Source: Methylobacterium oxalidis
GTDB taxonomy: Bacteria; Pseudomonadota; Alphaproteobacteria; Rhizobiales; Beijerinckiaceae
Assembly (NCBI RefSeq): GCF_007992195.1
Contig: NZ_BJZU01000029.1
Location: 1 to 57,739 of the forward strand
Direction of reading: 5' to 3'
Length of the DNA stretch: 57,739 nucleotides
Shown here: positions 1-8,649 of the stretch, one piece after another
Layout of the letters: each line of letters opens with the position of its first letter
Numbering within the stretch: position 1 is the stretch's first letter
Notes under the pieces: generated by a model
What the model saw: only the letters and a program-made list of their open reading frames with translations
The model's database searches: none
Told to the model about the DNA's origin: nothing
Program-made: the position numbers and the translations under genes

Positions 1-623
1 AACTCTGGTCGCGTGCACGCTTCGTAGCCCACGTGGGACCAATGGACGGCCCGGTCGCGACCTCGATCACGCTGCTTGAGGACGAGCCGGCCCCTGATCC
101 GTAACCGCGGCTCTTCGCCTGTGAAGCTCACCAAAAAGTGAGATCTCGGCTACTGAGAAGAAGCGCGGCAACCGATCGGTTGCATCTCGCCTGCTAGGAT
201 AGCAGCTACCGGCCCGTGGCTGACGCATGATCGCACCGCTCCTAACGGCAGGGTCAAGAAGGATCCGGCTCTCAGCCCGCATTTAGCGACCGAGAGCCTT
301 AAGCTGTGCGAGAACGGCCGGATCGAGTGGTTGCCAGGAGCGACGCACTGGCTGCACCACGAGGAACCGGCACAGGTGAACGGTGCCCTTACAGGCTTCC
401 TATCTCAGCAATTTTTCCCGCAATTGAAACTTGGCTCGACCAAATCAGAGAACGAGCCCGAACATATCTTCTAGCATTCGTCTGCAGTGCTGATACGAGT
501 ACTTTGTTCAGCAACTGTTGATTCGAGACTTGCCTGCTTTAATCCATGTTTATCGCGGAACTTGCTCCTGGTGAGCCGGTTGAACGTTCCAAGGACATGT
601 CGACACCTGGGGATGGCCGCCAC
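1..623. other. Left edge, no recognisable gene
   Basis: I see no reading frame with family motifs or a convincing ribosome binding site here. Short open frames exist on both strands, but their predicted proteins are arginine-rich and low in complexity, as expected for shadow frames in GC-rich DNA. The stretch probably carries the promoter of the cysteine hydrolase that follows and the end of whatever gene lies outside the window. Confidence 0.5.
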
Positions 624-1235
624 ATGGCAGGCGATGACGAGCTTCGTTTCGGAGCATTGGGCGACGGCTGCGTGCATCTCTGCGTCGACATGCAGCGGAT
701 GTTTGCCGAGCACACAGACTGGTGCACGCCGTGGATGCCGTGTGTCCTGCCCAAGGTGGAGCAGATCGTCGAGGCCCAACCTCGCCAGACCGTGTTCACG
801 CGCTTCATCCCGGCACAAGCGTATGGCCACGGCGAGGGCACGTGGAAGCGCTACTACGAGCGCTGGGCCTCCATGACGATCGAGCGACTCGGCCCGGATC
901 GGATCGAGCTGGTGCCGGAACTCGCTCGGTTCGTTCCTCCCGCCGAGACCGTCGACAAGCATGTCTACTCACCCTGGGTCGAGACAGGCCTTCATGAACG
1001 CCTGCGGGCACGGGGCATCGACACGCTCGTGGTCACGGGCGGTGAGACGGATGTCTGCGTTCTCAGCACCGTGCTCGGTGCCGTCGACCGCGGCTACCGC
1101 ATCGTCATCGTCACGGACGGGCTCTGCAGCTCGTCGGACGAGGCACACGACGCGATGCTCACCCTCTATCACAGCCGCTACGGCCAGCAGGTGGAGACCG
1201 TCACGACCGACACCCTGCTCCAAAACTGGGTGTGA
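624..1235 (+). CDS. Isochorismatase-like cysteine hydrolase
   Basis: A 203-residue protein of the isochorismatase/nicotinamidase superfamily, cytosolic enzymes that hydrolyse amides or vinyl ethers through an Asp-Lys-Cys triad. All three positions are visible: the Asp in HLCVDMQ near the N-terminus, the Lys in VDKHVYSPW, and the Cys in GGETDVCVLS. The start at 624 follows a GGGGA element and puts the first conserved strand about 15 residues in, as in relatives. In-frame ATGs at 546 and 597 would add an unconserved tail. The substrate cannot be read from sequence. The following SGNH hydrolase is on the same strand, about 140 bp downstream. Confidence 0.88.
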   Translation: MAGDDELRFGALGDGCVHLCVDMQRMFAEHTDWCTPWMPCVLPKVEQIVEAQPRQTVFTRFIPAQAYGHGEGTWKRYYERWASMTIERLGPDRIELVPELARFVPPAETVDKHVYSPWVETGLHERLRARGIDTLVVTGGETDVCVLSTVLGAVDRGYRIVIVTDGLCSSSDEAHDAMLTLYHSRYGQQVETVTTDTLLQNWV

Positions 1236-1376
1236 TGAAGCGCCGTACCGGGAAGCGGTCGCATGCCGATGCGCGTACCGAGCGGCCACGTATGCCGGCG
1301 CGACCTACTCGCGGTAGGGGTTCTCCTGTTCCCTTCCTGCGCCCAGTCCGCGAGGCTCACCGCACAGGGCAGATCC

Positions 1377-2009
1377 ATGCCGCACGTCGTGCTTCTCGGT
1401 GATTCCGTCTTCGACAATGCCGCCTATGTCGGTGGAGGGGCAGATGTCGTTCAGCAACTGCGGGCGGTGCTACCAGCTGGTTGGCAGGCGAGCCTCATTG
1501 CCGTCGACGGCAACGTCATCGCGGACGTGGGGGATCAGCTCGCCCGATGCCCGGAAGACGCAAGCCATCTGGTGGTCAGTGTCGGCGGCAACGACGCGCT
1601 GCGGGCGTCTGCGGTCCTTGAGCGGACTGCCAGATCCGTGGCCGAGGCATTGGCTCTCCTGGTCGAGGTGCGGGACCGCTTCCAGGCTGAGTACAGCGCC
1701 ATGCTGGACGCGGTTCAGGCGACGGGGCGGGCGGCGGCCATCTGCACGATCTACGATCCGCGCTATCCCGACCCGCAGCGGCGACGTCTGACCGGAGCGG
1801 CCCTCGCGCTGCTCAACGACGTCATCACGCGCGAGGCCTTCACGCGCGGCTTGCCGCTGATCGACCTGCGCGTGCTCTGCGGCGAGGACGACGATTTCGC
1901 CAACCCCATCGAGCCGTCCGTCGAGGGCGGGCGGAAGATCGCAAGGGCTGTCGCAGTCTTTCTGCAGGCCCGTCCCGAGCAGCAGGGCAGCTTGGTCTTC
2001 GTGCGCTAG
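1377..2009 (+). CDS. SGNH/GDSL-family hydrolase
   Basis: A 210-residue SGNH-fold esterase or lipase-like protein. Block I is VLLGDSVFDN, with the nucleophile Ser right at the N-terminus. The oxyanion-hole block is SVGGND. The C-terminal block reads NPIEPSVEGGRKIA, where classical members carry a D-x-x-H pair, so the catalytic His is replaced or shifted. This variant ending recurs in a bacterial SGNH subgroup as I recall it. The start at 1377 is preferred because the frame upstream (from 1263) would put 38 odd residues before the nucleophile block, although that extension resembles a signal peptide. Activity and substrate are unknown. Confidence 0.8.
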   Translation: MPHVVLLGDSVFDNAAYVGGGADVVQQLRAVLPAGWQASLIAVDGNVIADVGDQLARCPEDASHLVVSVGGNDALRASAVLERTARSVAEALALLVEVRDRFQAEYSAMLDAVQATGRAAAICTIYDPRYPDPQRRRLTGAALALLNDVITREAFTRGLPLIDLRVLCGEDDDFANPIEPSVEGGRKIARAVAVFLQARPEQQGSLVFVR

Positions 2010-2060
2010 GAGATGGCAATGATGCATTTTCGACAAACACCTCTTTTTTGAATTCGCACA

Positions 2061-2372
2061 ATGTCCCAGCACCTGATTCAGCTCCTCCTGCCTCTCTCCG
2101 ACAACAACGGCGAGCCCTTCTCCCGCTCCGAGTACGTTCGGGTCCGTTCGGAACTCACCGAACAGTTCGGAGGCATGACGGCCTTCACCCGCGGTCCGGC
2201 GGAGGGTCTCTGGGAGGAGAACGGCGAGACGGCACGCGACGACATCGTGGTGTTCGAGGTCATGACGCCAGAGCTCGACGCTTCGTGGTGGGACCGGTAC
2301 CGGCGTGCCCTGGAAAACCGCTTCAAACAGGACAGCATTGTCGTCCGTGCTCAGGAGATCTGGCTGCTCTGA
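2061..2372 (+). CDS. Conserved hypothetical protein, 103 aa
   Basis: A small soluble protein beginning MSQHLIQLLLPLSDNNGEPF, with a predicted mix of strand and helix and no membrane segment or cysteine cluster. The pattern (short N-terminal strand, a helix around residues 22-35, a strand VVFEVMTPEL, a WW-containing helix and a closing strand IVVRAQEI) suggests a ferredoxin-like alpha-beta fold, but I do not recognise the family. It follows the SGNH gene by about 50 bp on the same strand, with no clear ribosome binding site; the spacer holds a run of six T's. Confidence 0.65.
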   Translation: MSQHLIQLLLPLSDNNGEPFSRSEYVRVRSELTEQFGGMTAFTRGPAEGLWEENGETARDDIVVFEVMTPELDASWWDRYRRALENRFKQDSIVVRAQEIWLL

Positions 2373-2900
2373 TAAGCGCAGGGAGAACTGAGTGCGGTCC
2401 TCGACGCTCCCCTGTCTGACGGCCTGCGTGAAGCGCGATGGTGGTCCTGGTGGAAGAAGAGCCGGACTTAACAGTCGGCAACGCCGGGTCTGCTGAGAGA
2501 GGCTGAGTTGTCGGTTACGAAGCCGACACCAAGAATCGAAACCTGCAAGTGCCTCAAGCCTTGGAGGCCTCGGCGCTCGTCACCGATGCGCGTTCACGGC
2601 GAGATCGATGGAGCGAGCCGAACAGCCGGCGCACAGAACGCGAAGCCTTCGGCCTGAGCTCGCTCTCGTGCTGACATTCGGGGGGGCGGACCAGAGTGCC
2701 GATCCACTGCCGGATGGCGCAGAATTCATCCACAAGCCAAACGTCGTGCCGAGACTCGCTCGGACATTGCAGCGCCCACATGCACGGCTTGACCAACAGC
2801 AGACGAGCAGGTCACACCGAGCAGCCGGGACATGCGAAGCCGGCCAAATCAGTTACTTACGGGCCTGGCGACCGCAGCTTCAACTCTCTCGGGGCGGCGA
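2373..2900. other. Intergenic stretch, no convincing gene
   Basis: About 530 bp between convergent genes. A minus-strand frame at 2554-2796 (80 residues, with Trp- and Cys-containing segments near its start) is the only open frame that looks somewhat protein-like, but it has no recognisable motif and I do not call it. No strong hairpin with a T-run was seen. Confidence 0.4.
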
Positions 2901-3068
2901 TCATCCCCCGCCGATGCCGGTTATGACCTTCCCAGTTCCTTTGCACTCTGGGCAAGTCTTCGCCTCGAACTGACCAGAACCCGCGCAGCGCGGGCACAGG
3001 TTCTCGCCTGTGCCAGGTGTTCCGGGTTGGGCTTCATCTCCGGGTTTGGTGGGCTGTGAACTCGTCAT
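2901..3068 (-). CDS. DnaJ-like mini zinc-ribbon protein, 55 aa
   Basis: A 55-residue protein with two CxxC motifs, CPRCAGSG and CPECKGTG, which match the CxxCxGxG repeat of the DnaJ central zinc domain. With two such knuckles it could form one zinc site. Its first 20 residues are Pro/Gly/Thr-rich and probably disordered, and it ends in Gly-rich residues. The start at 3068 is supported by an upstream GAGGAG. Its role is unknown; small proteins of this kind are often annotated as molecular chaperone DnaJ although they lack the J domain. A possible EcfG-type promoter lies about 30 bp upstream. Confidence 0.75.
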   Translation of the reverse strand: MTSSQPTKPGDEAQPGTPGTGENLCPRCAGSGQFEAKTCPECKGTGKVITGIGGG

Positions 3069-3096
3069 GTTCGCGCTCCTCGTCCAGGGTTGGGAG

Positions 3097-3121
3097 AACC
3101 GCCCGGTTTCAGCGATGTTCC
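3097..3121 (-). promoter_or_regulatory. Candidate EcfG-type promoter of the zinc-ribbon gene
   Basis: On the minus strand GGAAC (3121-3117) is followed after 16 bases by GGTTC (3100-3096). The alphaproteobacterial general-stress sigma factor EcfG recognises GGAAC-N16/17-CGTT, so one -10 base differs. The -10 element lies about 28 bases from the start codon. Confidence 0.35.
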
Positions 3122-3234
3122 TAGCTCTCGCAGCCGACGCGCACCCACCTGCGCGGCTGTACTCCCCCTGTCCGTCGGCTCCTGGGCTTGCTGCGCAGCC
3201 GCAGGCCGCTTCCGCAGGCTGCATAGCCCTCAAC

Positions 3235-4131
3235 TCATGGCGACCGCTGCGGTCCTGCTTCGTGGAGGATGGCAGGCACCTCACCGGCAATCTCCCGCGC
3301 TAGGAAGCCGACCGGCCCCACGCGATCGGCCAGCCGCCGTCCAGCTTCGCCGTGCAGAAAAACACCCCAAAGCGCGGCCGTCATCGCTTCGGCCCCGCGC
3401 GCGAGGAGGCCCGCGAGAATGCCCGACAGGGCGTCGCCAGAACCGGAGGTCGCCAGCCCAACGCCACCCCCGTCATACAACCACCGTTCGCCCGCGGGGC
3501 TCACGATCCAGGTCTTCGCGCCCTTCATGATCACGACGCAGCCCACCAGGTCCGCCGCTCTGAGCGCCGCCGCCAGCGGATCCGCCTCGACAGCGTCCCG
3601 GTCGATTCCGAGAAGCTGTGCCATCTCGCCGGCATGGGGCGTAATCACGGCTCGGCCACCGCATGTGAGAACCGCCTCGGAGCGGGCAGCGAGACCGCAG
3701 AGGGCTCCTGCATCGAGCACGAAGGAGGTCGACGGCTGGCCTGGCAGGACGGAGAAACAGAGGGCATCCGCAGCCTTGCCGGCGCTCAGACCAGGCCCGA
3801 CCAGCACTGCTTCGCTGCGCTCCGCGAGCGCGGATACGCGCTCCTCGGCCTGAGCCGGATCGATCTCCCCCTCCTCTGTTTCAGCCAGCCCGATGACCCT
3901 GGCCTCCGGCACCGCGAGAGCCATGGATTTTGCGACGCTCTGAACCGTCGCGATCCTGAGGCGACCCGCACCGGCCCGAAGTGCGGCGACGCCGGCGAGG
4001 AGGGCGGCCCCGGGCACTTCGACGGAACCACCGAGCACCAGCACGGTGCCGCGCTGATCCTTGCTGCCCTCGTCCGGCATCGGGAGCGGCAAGGCCCGAA
4101 GGCTTTCCAGGGTGAGGTGGTTCTCAGTCAT
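3235..4131 (-). CDS. nnrD: ADP-dependent NAD(P)H-hydrate dehydratase
   Basis: A 298-residue member of the YjeF C-terminal (carbohydrate kinase-like) family, which dehydrates damaged NAD(P)H hydrates with ADP. Seen in order: TVLVLGGS near residue 30, VLVGPGL near 112, VLDAGAL, VITPHAGEMAQLLG near 165, VIMKGAKT, and GLATSGSGDALSG near 225, whose GSGD carries the catalytic Asp. It is a stand-alone dehydratase; the N-terminal epimerase half found in fused enzymes is absent. Its ATG overlaps the stop of the upstream phosphatase as ATGA, so the two are probably translationally coupled. Confidence 0.9.
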   Translation of the reverse strand: MTENHLTLESLRALPLPMPDEGSKDQRGTVLVLGGSVEVPGAALLAGVAALRAGAGRLRIATVQSVAKSMALAVPEARVIGLAETEEGEIDPAQAEERVSALAERSEAVLVGPGLSAGKAADALCFSVLPGQPSTSFVLDAGALCGLAARSEAVLTCGGRAVITPHAGEMAQLLGIDRDAVEADPLAAALRAADLVGCVVIMKGAKTWIVSPAGERWLYDGGGVGLATSGSGDALSGILAGLLARGAEAMTAALWGVFLHGEAGRRLADRVGPVGFLAREIAGEVPAILHEAGPQRSP

Positions 4132-4892
4132 CGGTCTAACACGTTCGCGTCCGGCTCGGCCGTCACAGCGACACCGCCCTGTGCGACCGGCGCGACGAAG
4201 TTGTAGCGGACGAGCTTGAGCCCTCCGTTGAGGTCTTCCCCTGGTGCCGAGGCATATTCCGTCACGGAGCAGTTCGCGACCTCAGCCTGAGCGTCGATTT
4301 CGAGGATCTGCGTCTCGCTCATGTTCTCAAGCAAGTAGCGCAAACAGAGCACCACGACCTGATGTGCGACCAACAGCACCCGTTGCCCGTCATGGTGCAA
4401 CGAGATGGTGTCGAGAGCACTACGCAGCCGGAGGATGACGTCGCACCAGCTCTCTCCGGAGGGAGGCCGGTGATAGAACTTGCCGAGGCGAGCGCGCATG
4501 GCAGCCTGCTCGGGGTACAGCTCCGCGACACCCGCATGCGTGAGGCGGTCGAGGATCCCGAGTTCCTTCTCCCGCAGACGCTCGTCGACGACGAACTCGG
4601 ACGCGCGGTCGGCGAGCCCGCCAGCGTCTCGGATCAGCGCAGCCGTGCTCTGCGCACGCCGGTAAGGCGATGTCAGCACGACCTCAGGGCGCTCGGCGGA
4701 CGGCATTGCAGCGAACCAGCGCCCGAGTGCCACGGCCTGCTCTTCGCCGCGAGAGCTGAGAGGCACATCGACGTCGCGTTCGGCGATGTCGATGCGTGAA
4801 AGCCCGGCGCCGTGTGCGGCATTCCTGGCGACGTTGCCGGCACTCTCGCCATGACGGACGATCCAGATCCGGCTGGGCCAGCGTTGCTGCAT
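4128..4892 (-). CDS. Histidine phosphatase family protein (phosphoglycerate mutase-like)
   Basis: A 254-residue member of the histidine phosphatase superfamily. The catalytic block IWIVRHGESAGN lies at about residues 9-20; the second Arg is in LTSPYRRAQST, the Glu in LREKELGILD, and the second His in LLVAHQVVVL. Length and blocks fit a phosphoglycerate mutase-like or broad-specificity phosphatase rather than a SixA-sized protein. The C-terminal segment after about residue 215 (NGGLKLVRYNFVAP) is an extra strand region. It is first in a two-gene unit with the NAD(P)H-hydrate dehydratase. The substrate is unknown. Confidence 0.87.
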   Translation of the reverse strand: MQQRWPSRIWIVRHGESAGNVARNAAHGAGLSRIDIAERDVDVPLSSRGEEQAVALGRWFAAMPSAERPEVVLTSPYRRAQSTAALIRDAGGLADRASEFVVDERLREKELGILDRLTHAGVAELYPEQAAMRARLGKFYHRPPSGESWCDVILRLRSALDTISLHHDGQRVLLVAHQVVVLCLRYLLENMSETQILEIDAQAEVANCSVTEYASAPGEDLNGGLKLVRYNFVAPVAQGGVAVTAEPDANVLDR

Positions 4893-5345
4893 CCAGGGTG
4901 TCCTCTCGCGACGCGAGCGGTAACGTTCGCGGCGAGCGCAGGTTCGCCGCCAGAGCCGACGTTGCCGCCGAATGACGGTCGAGGCGCCCCGTCTGGGGCC
5001 TCAACGAGCCGACAAGGAGGAATACTCCTTCGAACCAACGTCCGCTTCCTTGGCAATCTACCCGAAGGCCGTCGTTCTTCTCTCGGCCAAACCTAGCCGG
5101 CAGCTTTGCGCCCATATCTGCCCGGCAGGCTGCCCCGACAGCACCTTCAAGGCGGTCATTCGTCGACTGGGCACTATCGCGCCTGCGCCGGGGCGGCCCT
5201 CTGCCTGAGCTGATTGCTGTGTGTGAATGAGGTCGAGTGCGCCTCGTGCGATGCGCCAGCCTCCTATCCCATCCGAAGGCGAGGTCGTTGCAGTTCATCA
5301 CGTGCCACGACGCCAGCAAAATCGGCTCAAGACCAGCGCGAGCAC

Positions 5346-5597
5346 ATGGAACCGGCACCCGAGATCACCTTCGAGCAGATCCGCGAGCGCGCCTATGATC
5401 TCTGGGAGCGCAACCACCGGCTGGACGGGTTCGAGATCGAGTTCTGGCTCATGGCTGAGCGGGAACTCAAGGCCGAGCGCAGCAGGAGCCATTCAGGAAC
5501 GCGTGCTGACGACAGTGGGACGGGACCAACCACCCCTGAACCTCAGCGACCGGTTCGGTCACCCGCCGAGATCGAGGGCGTAGAGGTGCTGCTGTGA
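5346..5597 (+). CDS. DUF2934 family protein, 83 aa
   Basis: A short protein whose first 45 residues match the DUF2934 pattern: IRERAYDLWERNHRLDG, then EIEFWLMAEREL. The family is common in rhizobia and methylobacteria and has no known function. Its predicted helices and W/E/R-rich pattern suggest a small helical hairpin. The C-terminal half is polar and probably disordered. The start at 5346 removes a poorly conserved 44-residue extension. Its 3' end overlaps the convergent SMP-30 gene by 39 bp. Confidence 0.75.
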   Translation: MEPAPEITFEQIRERAYDLWERNHRLDGFEIEFWLMAERELKAERSRSHSGTRADDSGTGPTTPEPQRPVRSPAEIEGVEVLL

Positions 5598-6485
5598 CGT
5601 GATGAACAGCCGCCGCTCCCCAGGGCCGAAGGCGCAGTTCGTGGCGGCCTGGGGCGTCGGGATCAATCCGAGCTTCTCCGCTCGGTCTGAAAACACCTGC
5701 ACACCCGTTCCCGAACTCGTCCAGATCCAGCCGCGCCGGTCAACGCGGAAGCCATCCGGCACGCCTGGCTCGATCACCGCGAACAGCCGACGTGCGCTCA
5801 GCCTGCCGCCTTCCGTCACGTTGAACGCCTGGATCTCGTGCCGCGTGCCGCTAAGAGCCTGCGAGGTGTCGGAGACGTAGAGTGTGCTGCCGTCGGGTGA
5901 GAATGCCAGTCCGTTTGGCTGCTCGAAGTCCGCCATGCGCTCGACCTGTCCAGTTCGGGGATCGAACCGGTAAACGCTCCTGTGGTCGAGTTCAGGCTCG
6001 TCGAGGGCACCTTGCCGGGGCGAGTGCAGGCCGAAGGCCGGATCGGTGAACCAGAGTGCTCCGTCCAGTGCGCAGGTCACGTCATTGGGCGAGTTGAAGC
6101 GGCGGCCATCGTAGTCCCGCACAAGCACACTCGTTCGCCCATCAGGCGTCGTGCAGCTCAAGGCCCGGCTACCGTGCTCGCAATGGATCAGATTGCCGGC
6201 CGCATCGATCGTGTGGCCGTTGGTGAATGGGGTGGCATCGACCACGACCTCGACCCGGCCGTCAGGATGCCACCCGAGCACGCGGCGCCCCTCCACATCC
6301 GACCAGACCAGGATCTCGCGTGCGGGCCACCACACTGGCCCCTCGCTGAACACCGCCTGATCGTAGAGCGACCACAACTGCGCTCCCTTCGCAACGACAT
6401 CAGTGAAGCGTGGATCGAAGGCAATTGGAGGCGACACGTTCCCGACCGGCTGCGGCTGTCCTGCCTTGCGAAGCAGAATGGGCAC
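5559..6485 (-). CDS. SMP-30/gluconolactonase-like protein
   Basis: A 308-residue six-bladed beta-propeller protein of the SMP-30/gluconolaconase/LRE family, metal-dependent lactonases or esterases. Motifs: SEGPVWWP (metal-binding Glu, about residue 48), LVWSDVEGRRVLGW, RFNSPNDVTCALDGALWFTDPAFG (Asn and Asp ligands, split here as NSPNDV and WFTDP), and NGLAFSPDG with VSDT for the last ligand. All metal-ligand positions seem present, so it is probably active, perhaps in opening sugar lactones. It stands alone on the minus strand. Confidence 0.88.
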   Translation of the reverse strand: MPILLRKAGQPQPVGNVSPPIAFDPRFTDVVAKGAQLWSLYDQAVFSEGPVWWPAREILVWSDVEGRRVLGWHPDGRVEVVVDATPFTNGHTIDAAGNLIHCEHGSRALSCTTPDGRTSVLVRDYDGRRFNSPNDVTCALDGALWFTDPAFGLHSPRQGALDEPELDHRSVYRFDPRTGQVERMADFEQPNGLAFSPDGSTLYVSDTSQALSGTRHEIQAFNVTEGGRLSARRLFAVIEPGVPDGFRVDRRGWIWTSSGTGVQVFSDRAEKLGLIPTPQAATNCAFGPGERRLFITSQQHLYALDLGG

Positions 6486-6572
6486 GATCCGTCACTCCTT
6501 TGCTACCGCAAGCCTTTGCCGACGAGGGCTCCTTGGGCGCGCATATGAGGGGCGATCCCCATCGAATTTGCC

Positions 6573-6869
6573 TCAGCGGGGCGGCTTCGAGCGACCAACC
6601 TCCGCGGCGAGCTGAGCGAAGGAGAGCGCCTCACCCCGCTCACTGGTCTGATTGGCAAGCCTGAGGAAGCGCGCCGGGAAGCAGATCGCATCGACATGAG
6701 CAGCGGAGAGCTGCGCGGGCCGTCCCGGGTCCGCTACCATGGCGGTCTCAACGCCCTCGAGGGCTTGGTCGATCTCTTCCTGGCTGAGGAGGTTCTTGTC
6801 GCGCAGAGCGTTCATGAGGCCGGCGATAGCGGCGTAGAGGCCCTCCAGCTGAAGGTTGGCTGTATTCAT
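6573..6869 (-). CDS. Hypothetical protein, 98 aa
   Basis: A small, mostly helical soluble protein beginning MNTANLQLEGLYAAIAGLMN. I do not recognise the family. The start at 6869 is favoured over the longer frame (from 6950) by an AAGGAAAG element just upstream. Residues 5-60 form a likely helical bundle (LYAAIAGLMNALRDKNLLSQ, then EEIDQALEGVETA). It sits about 90 bp downstream of the GH13 glucosidase stop on the same strand, so it might be co-transcribed downstream of it. Confidence 0.6.
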   Translation of the reverse strand: MNTANLQLEGLYAAIAGLMNALRDKNLLSQEEIDQALEGVETAMVADPGRPAQLSAAHVDAICFPARFLRLANQTSERGEALSFAQLAAEVGRSKPPR

Positions 6870-6955
6870 GATGCTTTCCTTGTAAATTTTCAGGAACATG
6901 TTGGAGGATGAGCCGCTCAGGCGGATCAATTTGTCGGCTGTAGCCAGCACAAATC

Positions 6956-8548
6956 TTAGGCCAGCTCAATCACGATCCCTTCGTTGCGGCGAAGTTCAAG
7001 GCTGGGTGCCTGCAGGGGCGTACCTGCCAGATCAGGGTAGCTGGACGCCAAGATCCGGGTTGCGTTGCCCACCCGGACCGTAGCGGCCTCACTGCGAAAG
7101 TTCAGCGCCACAAGCAGGCGGCGATCCGTGTCGCTCCGCTCGTAGGCCAGAACACTATCGCTCGCTTCGACGATCGTGATGTCCCCGGCCGACAGCGCTG
7201 GCTCGGCACGCCGCAGTCGGAGGAGTGTGCGGTAGAACGACAGGAGCGAGGTGGAATCCTGAGATTGTGCGGCCACGTTGAGGCCGGGCAGCGCGCTCTC
7301 GACAGGCAACCAAGGCTCGCCCTCGGTGAAGCCCCAGTTCCGTTCCTGGCTCCACGGGATCGGCGTGCGCACCGGATCGCGTCCAAGGCCCAGACCCGGC
7401 ACGTTCTTCTCCCAGGGGTCCTGCACGCAATCGGGCGGGATCGGCACGTCCGCCATCCCGATCTCCTCACCCTGATAGATCGTTGGTGTTCCACGCAGTG
7501 TCAGCAGCAGCAGGGCGGCAATCCGGGCCTGCTCCGCACCGAGCCGGCTGACGAGGCGCGAACGGTCGTGGTTGCCCAGAACCCAGTTCGGCCAGCCACC
7601 CGGCGGCAGCGCAGCCTCGTAGGCTTCGATCAGCGAGGCGATTGCCGTCGGGTTCCAGGGTGTCGAGAGGAGGTGGAAGTTGAACGGCAGGTGGAAGCCG
7701 GACAGGTCCTGCCCATAGTAGGCCATGAGCCGGTCGATCGGCAGGTAGGCCTCCCCGATCAGGACACGATCCGCATAGGCATCGGACACGCGCCGCATGG
7801 CGGCGATCGCGTCGTGCACCTCCGGCTGATCCATCGTGTGGGCACGGATCACCGATCGGGCCGGCGACATGCCCGCCTGCCAGTCGGGGTTCGGCGGGTT
7901 GTCCCGTAACTGCTCGTCCTCAAACAGGTGGTGAATGGCATCGACCCGGAAGCCATCCACGCCGCGCTTGAGCCAGAACCGCAGCGCATCCAACATGGCG
8001 CTCTGAACCTCCGGATTGCGCCAGTTCAGATCCGGCTGCTCCTTGAGGTAGGCGTGGTAGTAGTACTGGCCTGTTGCCTCATCGAAGGTCCAGGCCGGGC
8101 CACCGAACTCGCTCAGCCAGTTGTTCGGGGGCGATCCATCGGGCTTGGGGTCGCGCCAGACAAACCAGTCCCGCTTCGAGCTGCCACGGCTCGAGCGGCT
8201 CTCCACGAACCAGGGGTGCTGATCTGAGCTGTGGTTGGGCACGTAGTCGAGGATGACCCGCAGCTCTCGCGCATGGGCGGCCGCAATAAGCGCGTCGAAG
8301 TCGGCCAGGGTGCCGAAGGCCGGGTCGATGCCGCAGTAGTCTGAGACATCGTAGCCGAAATCGGCCATCGGCGAGGCATAGATCGGCGAGATCCAGATCG
8401 CGTCGACACCGAGATCGACCAGATGGTCGAGCCGCGCCGTGATGCCGGCAAGATCACCGATCCCGTCGCCATTCGTGTCCTGAAAGGAACGCGGATAGAT
8501 CTGGTAGATGACGCCCGTCTGCCACCACGCGAGATCCCTTGAGCGCAT
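6956..8548 (-). CDS. GH13 alpha-amylase family enzyme (alpha-glucosidase-like)
   Basis: A 530-residue glycoside hydrolase family 13 enzyme with a TIM barrel (about residues 10-430) and C-terminal beta domain. Region I is VILDYVPNHSSDQHP; the nucleophile Asp is in DGFRVDAIHH; the acid/base Glu is in LIGEAYLP; the third Asp is in VLGNHDRSRL. IYQIYPRSFQDTNGDGIGD at the N-terminus is typical of alpha-glucosidases and oligo-1,6-glucosidases. The start at 8548 has a perfect AAGGAGG upstream. No signal peptide, so it acts in the cytosol, probably on maltose- or trehalose-related oligosaccharides. It is divergent from the flavin oxidoreductase, 101 bp away. Confidence 0.92.
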   Translation of the reverse strand: MRSRDLAWWQTGVIYQIYPRSFQDTNGDGIGDLAGITARLDHLVDLGVDAIWISPIYASPMADFGYDVSDYCGIDPAFGTLADFDALIAAAHARELRVILDYVPNHSSDQHPWFVESRSSRGSSKRDWFVWRDPKPDGSPPNNWLSEFGGPAWTFDEATGQYYYHAYLKEQPDLNWRNPEVQSAMLDALRFWLKRGVDGFRVDAIHHLFEDEQLRDNPPNPDWQAGMSPARSVIRAHTMDQPEVHDAIAAMRRVSDAYADRVLIGEAYLPIDRLMAYYGQDLSGFHLPFNFHLLSTPWNPTAIASLIEAYEAALPPGGWPNWVLGNHDRSRLVSRLGAEQARIAALLLLTLRGTPTIYQGEEIGMADVPIPPDCVQDPWEKNVPGLGLGRDPVRTPIPWSQERNWGFTEGEPWLPVESALPGLNVAAQSQDSTSLLSFYRTLLRLRRAEPALSAGDITIVEASDSVLAYERSDTDRRLLVALNFRSEAATVRVGNATRILASSYPDLAGTPLQAPSLELRRNEGIVIELA

Positions 8549-8596
8549 GCAGCCTCCTTCGCACCGGAGGCTCTCCACCGGCTCAAGCTCGGTCAA

Positions 8597-8623
8597 GGAA
8601 CCTGCGGTTCAGGCCCTTGGTTC
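8597..8623 (+). promoter_or_regulatory. Candidate EcfG-type promoter of the flavin oxidoreductase
   Basis: GGAACC at 8597 is followed by GGTTC, with 17 bases between GGAAC and GGTT. The sixth C also matches the strong form of the EcfG -35. The -10 lies about 28 bases upstream of the ATG at 8650. This is the best of four such candidates in the window. Confidence 0.45.
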
Positions 8624-8649
8624 AGCCTCAGACCAGGGGATGCACGTCG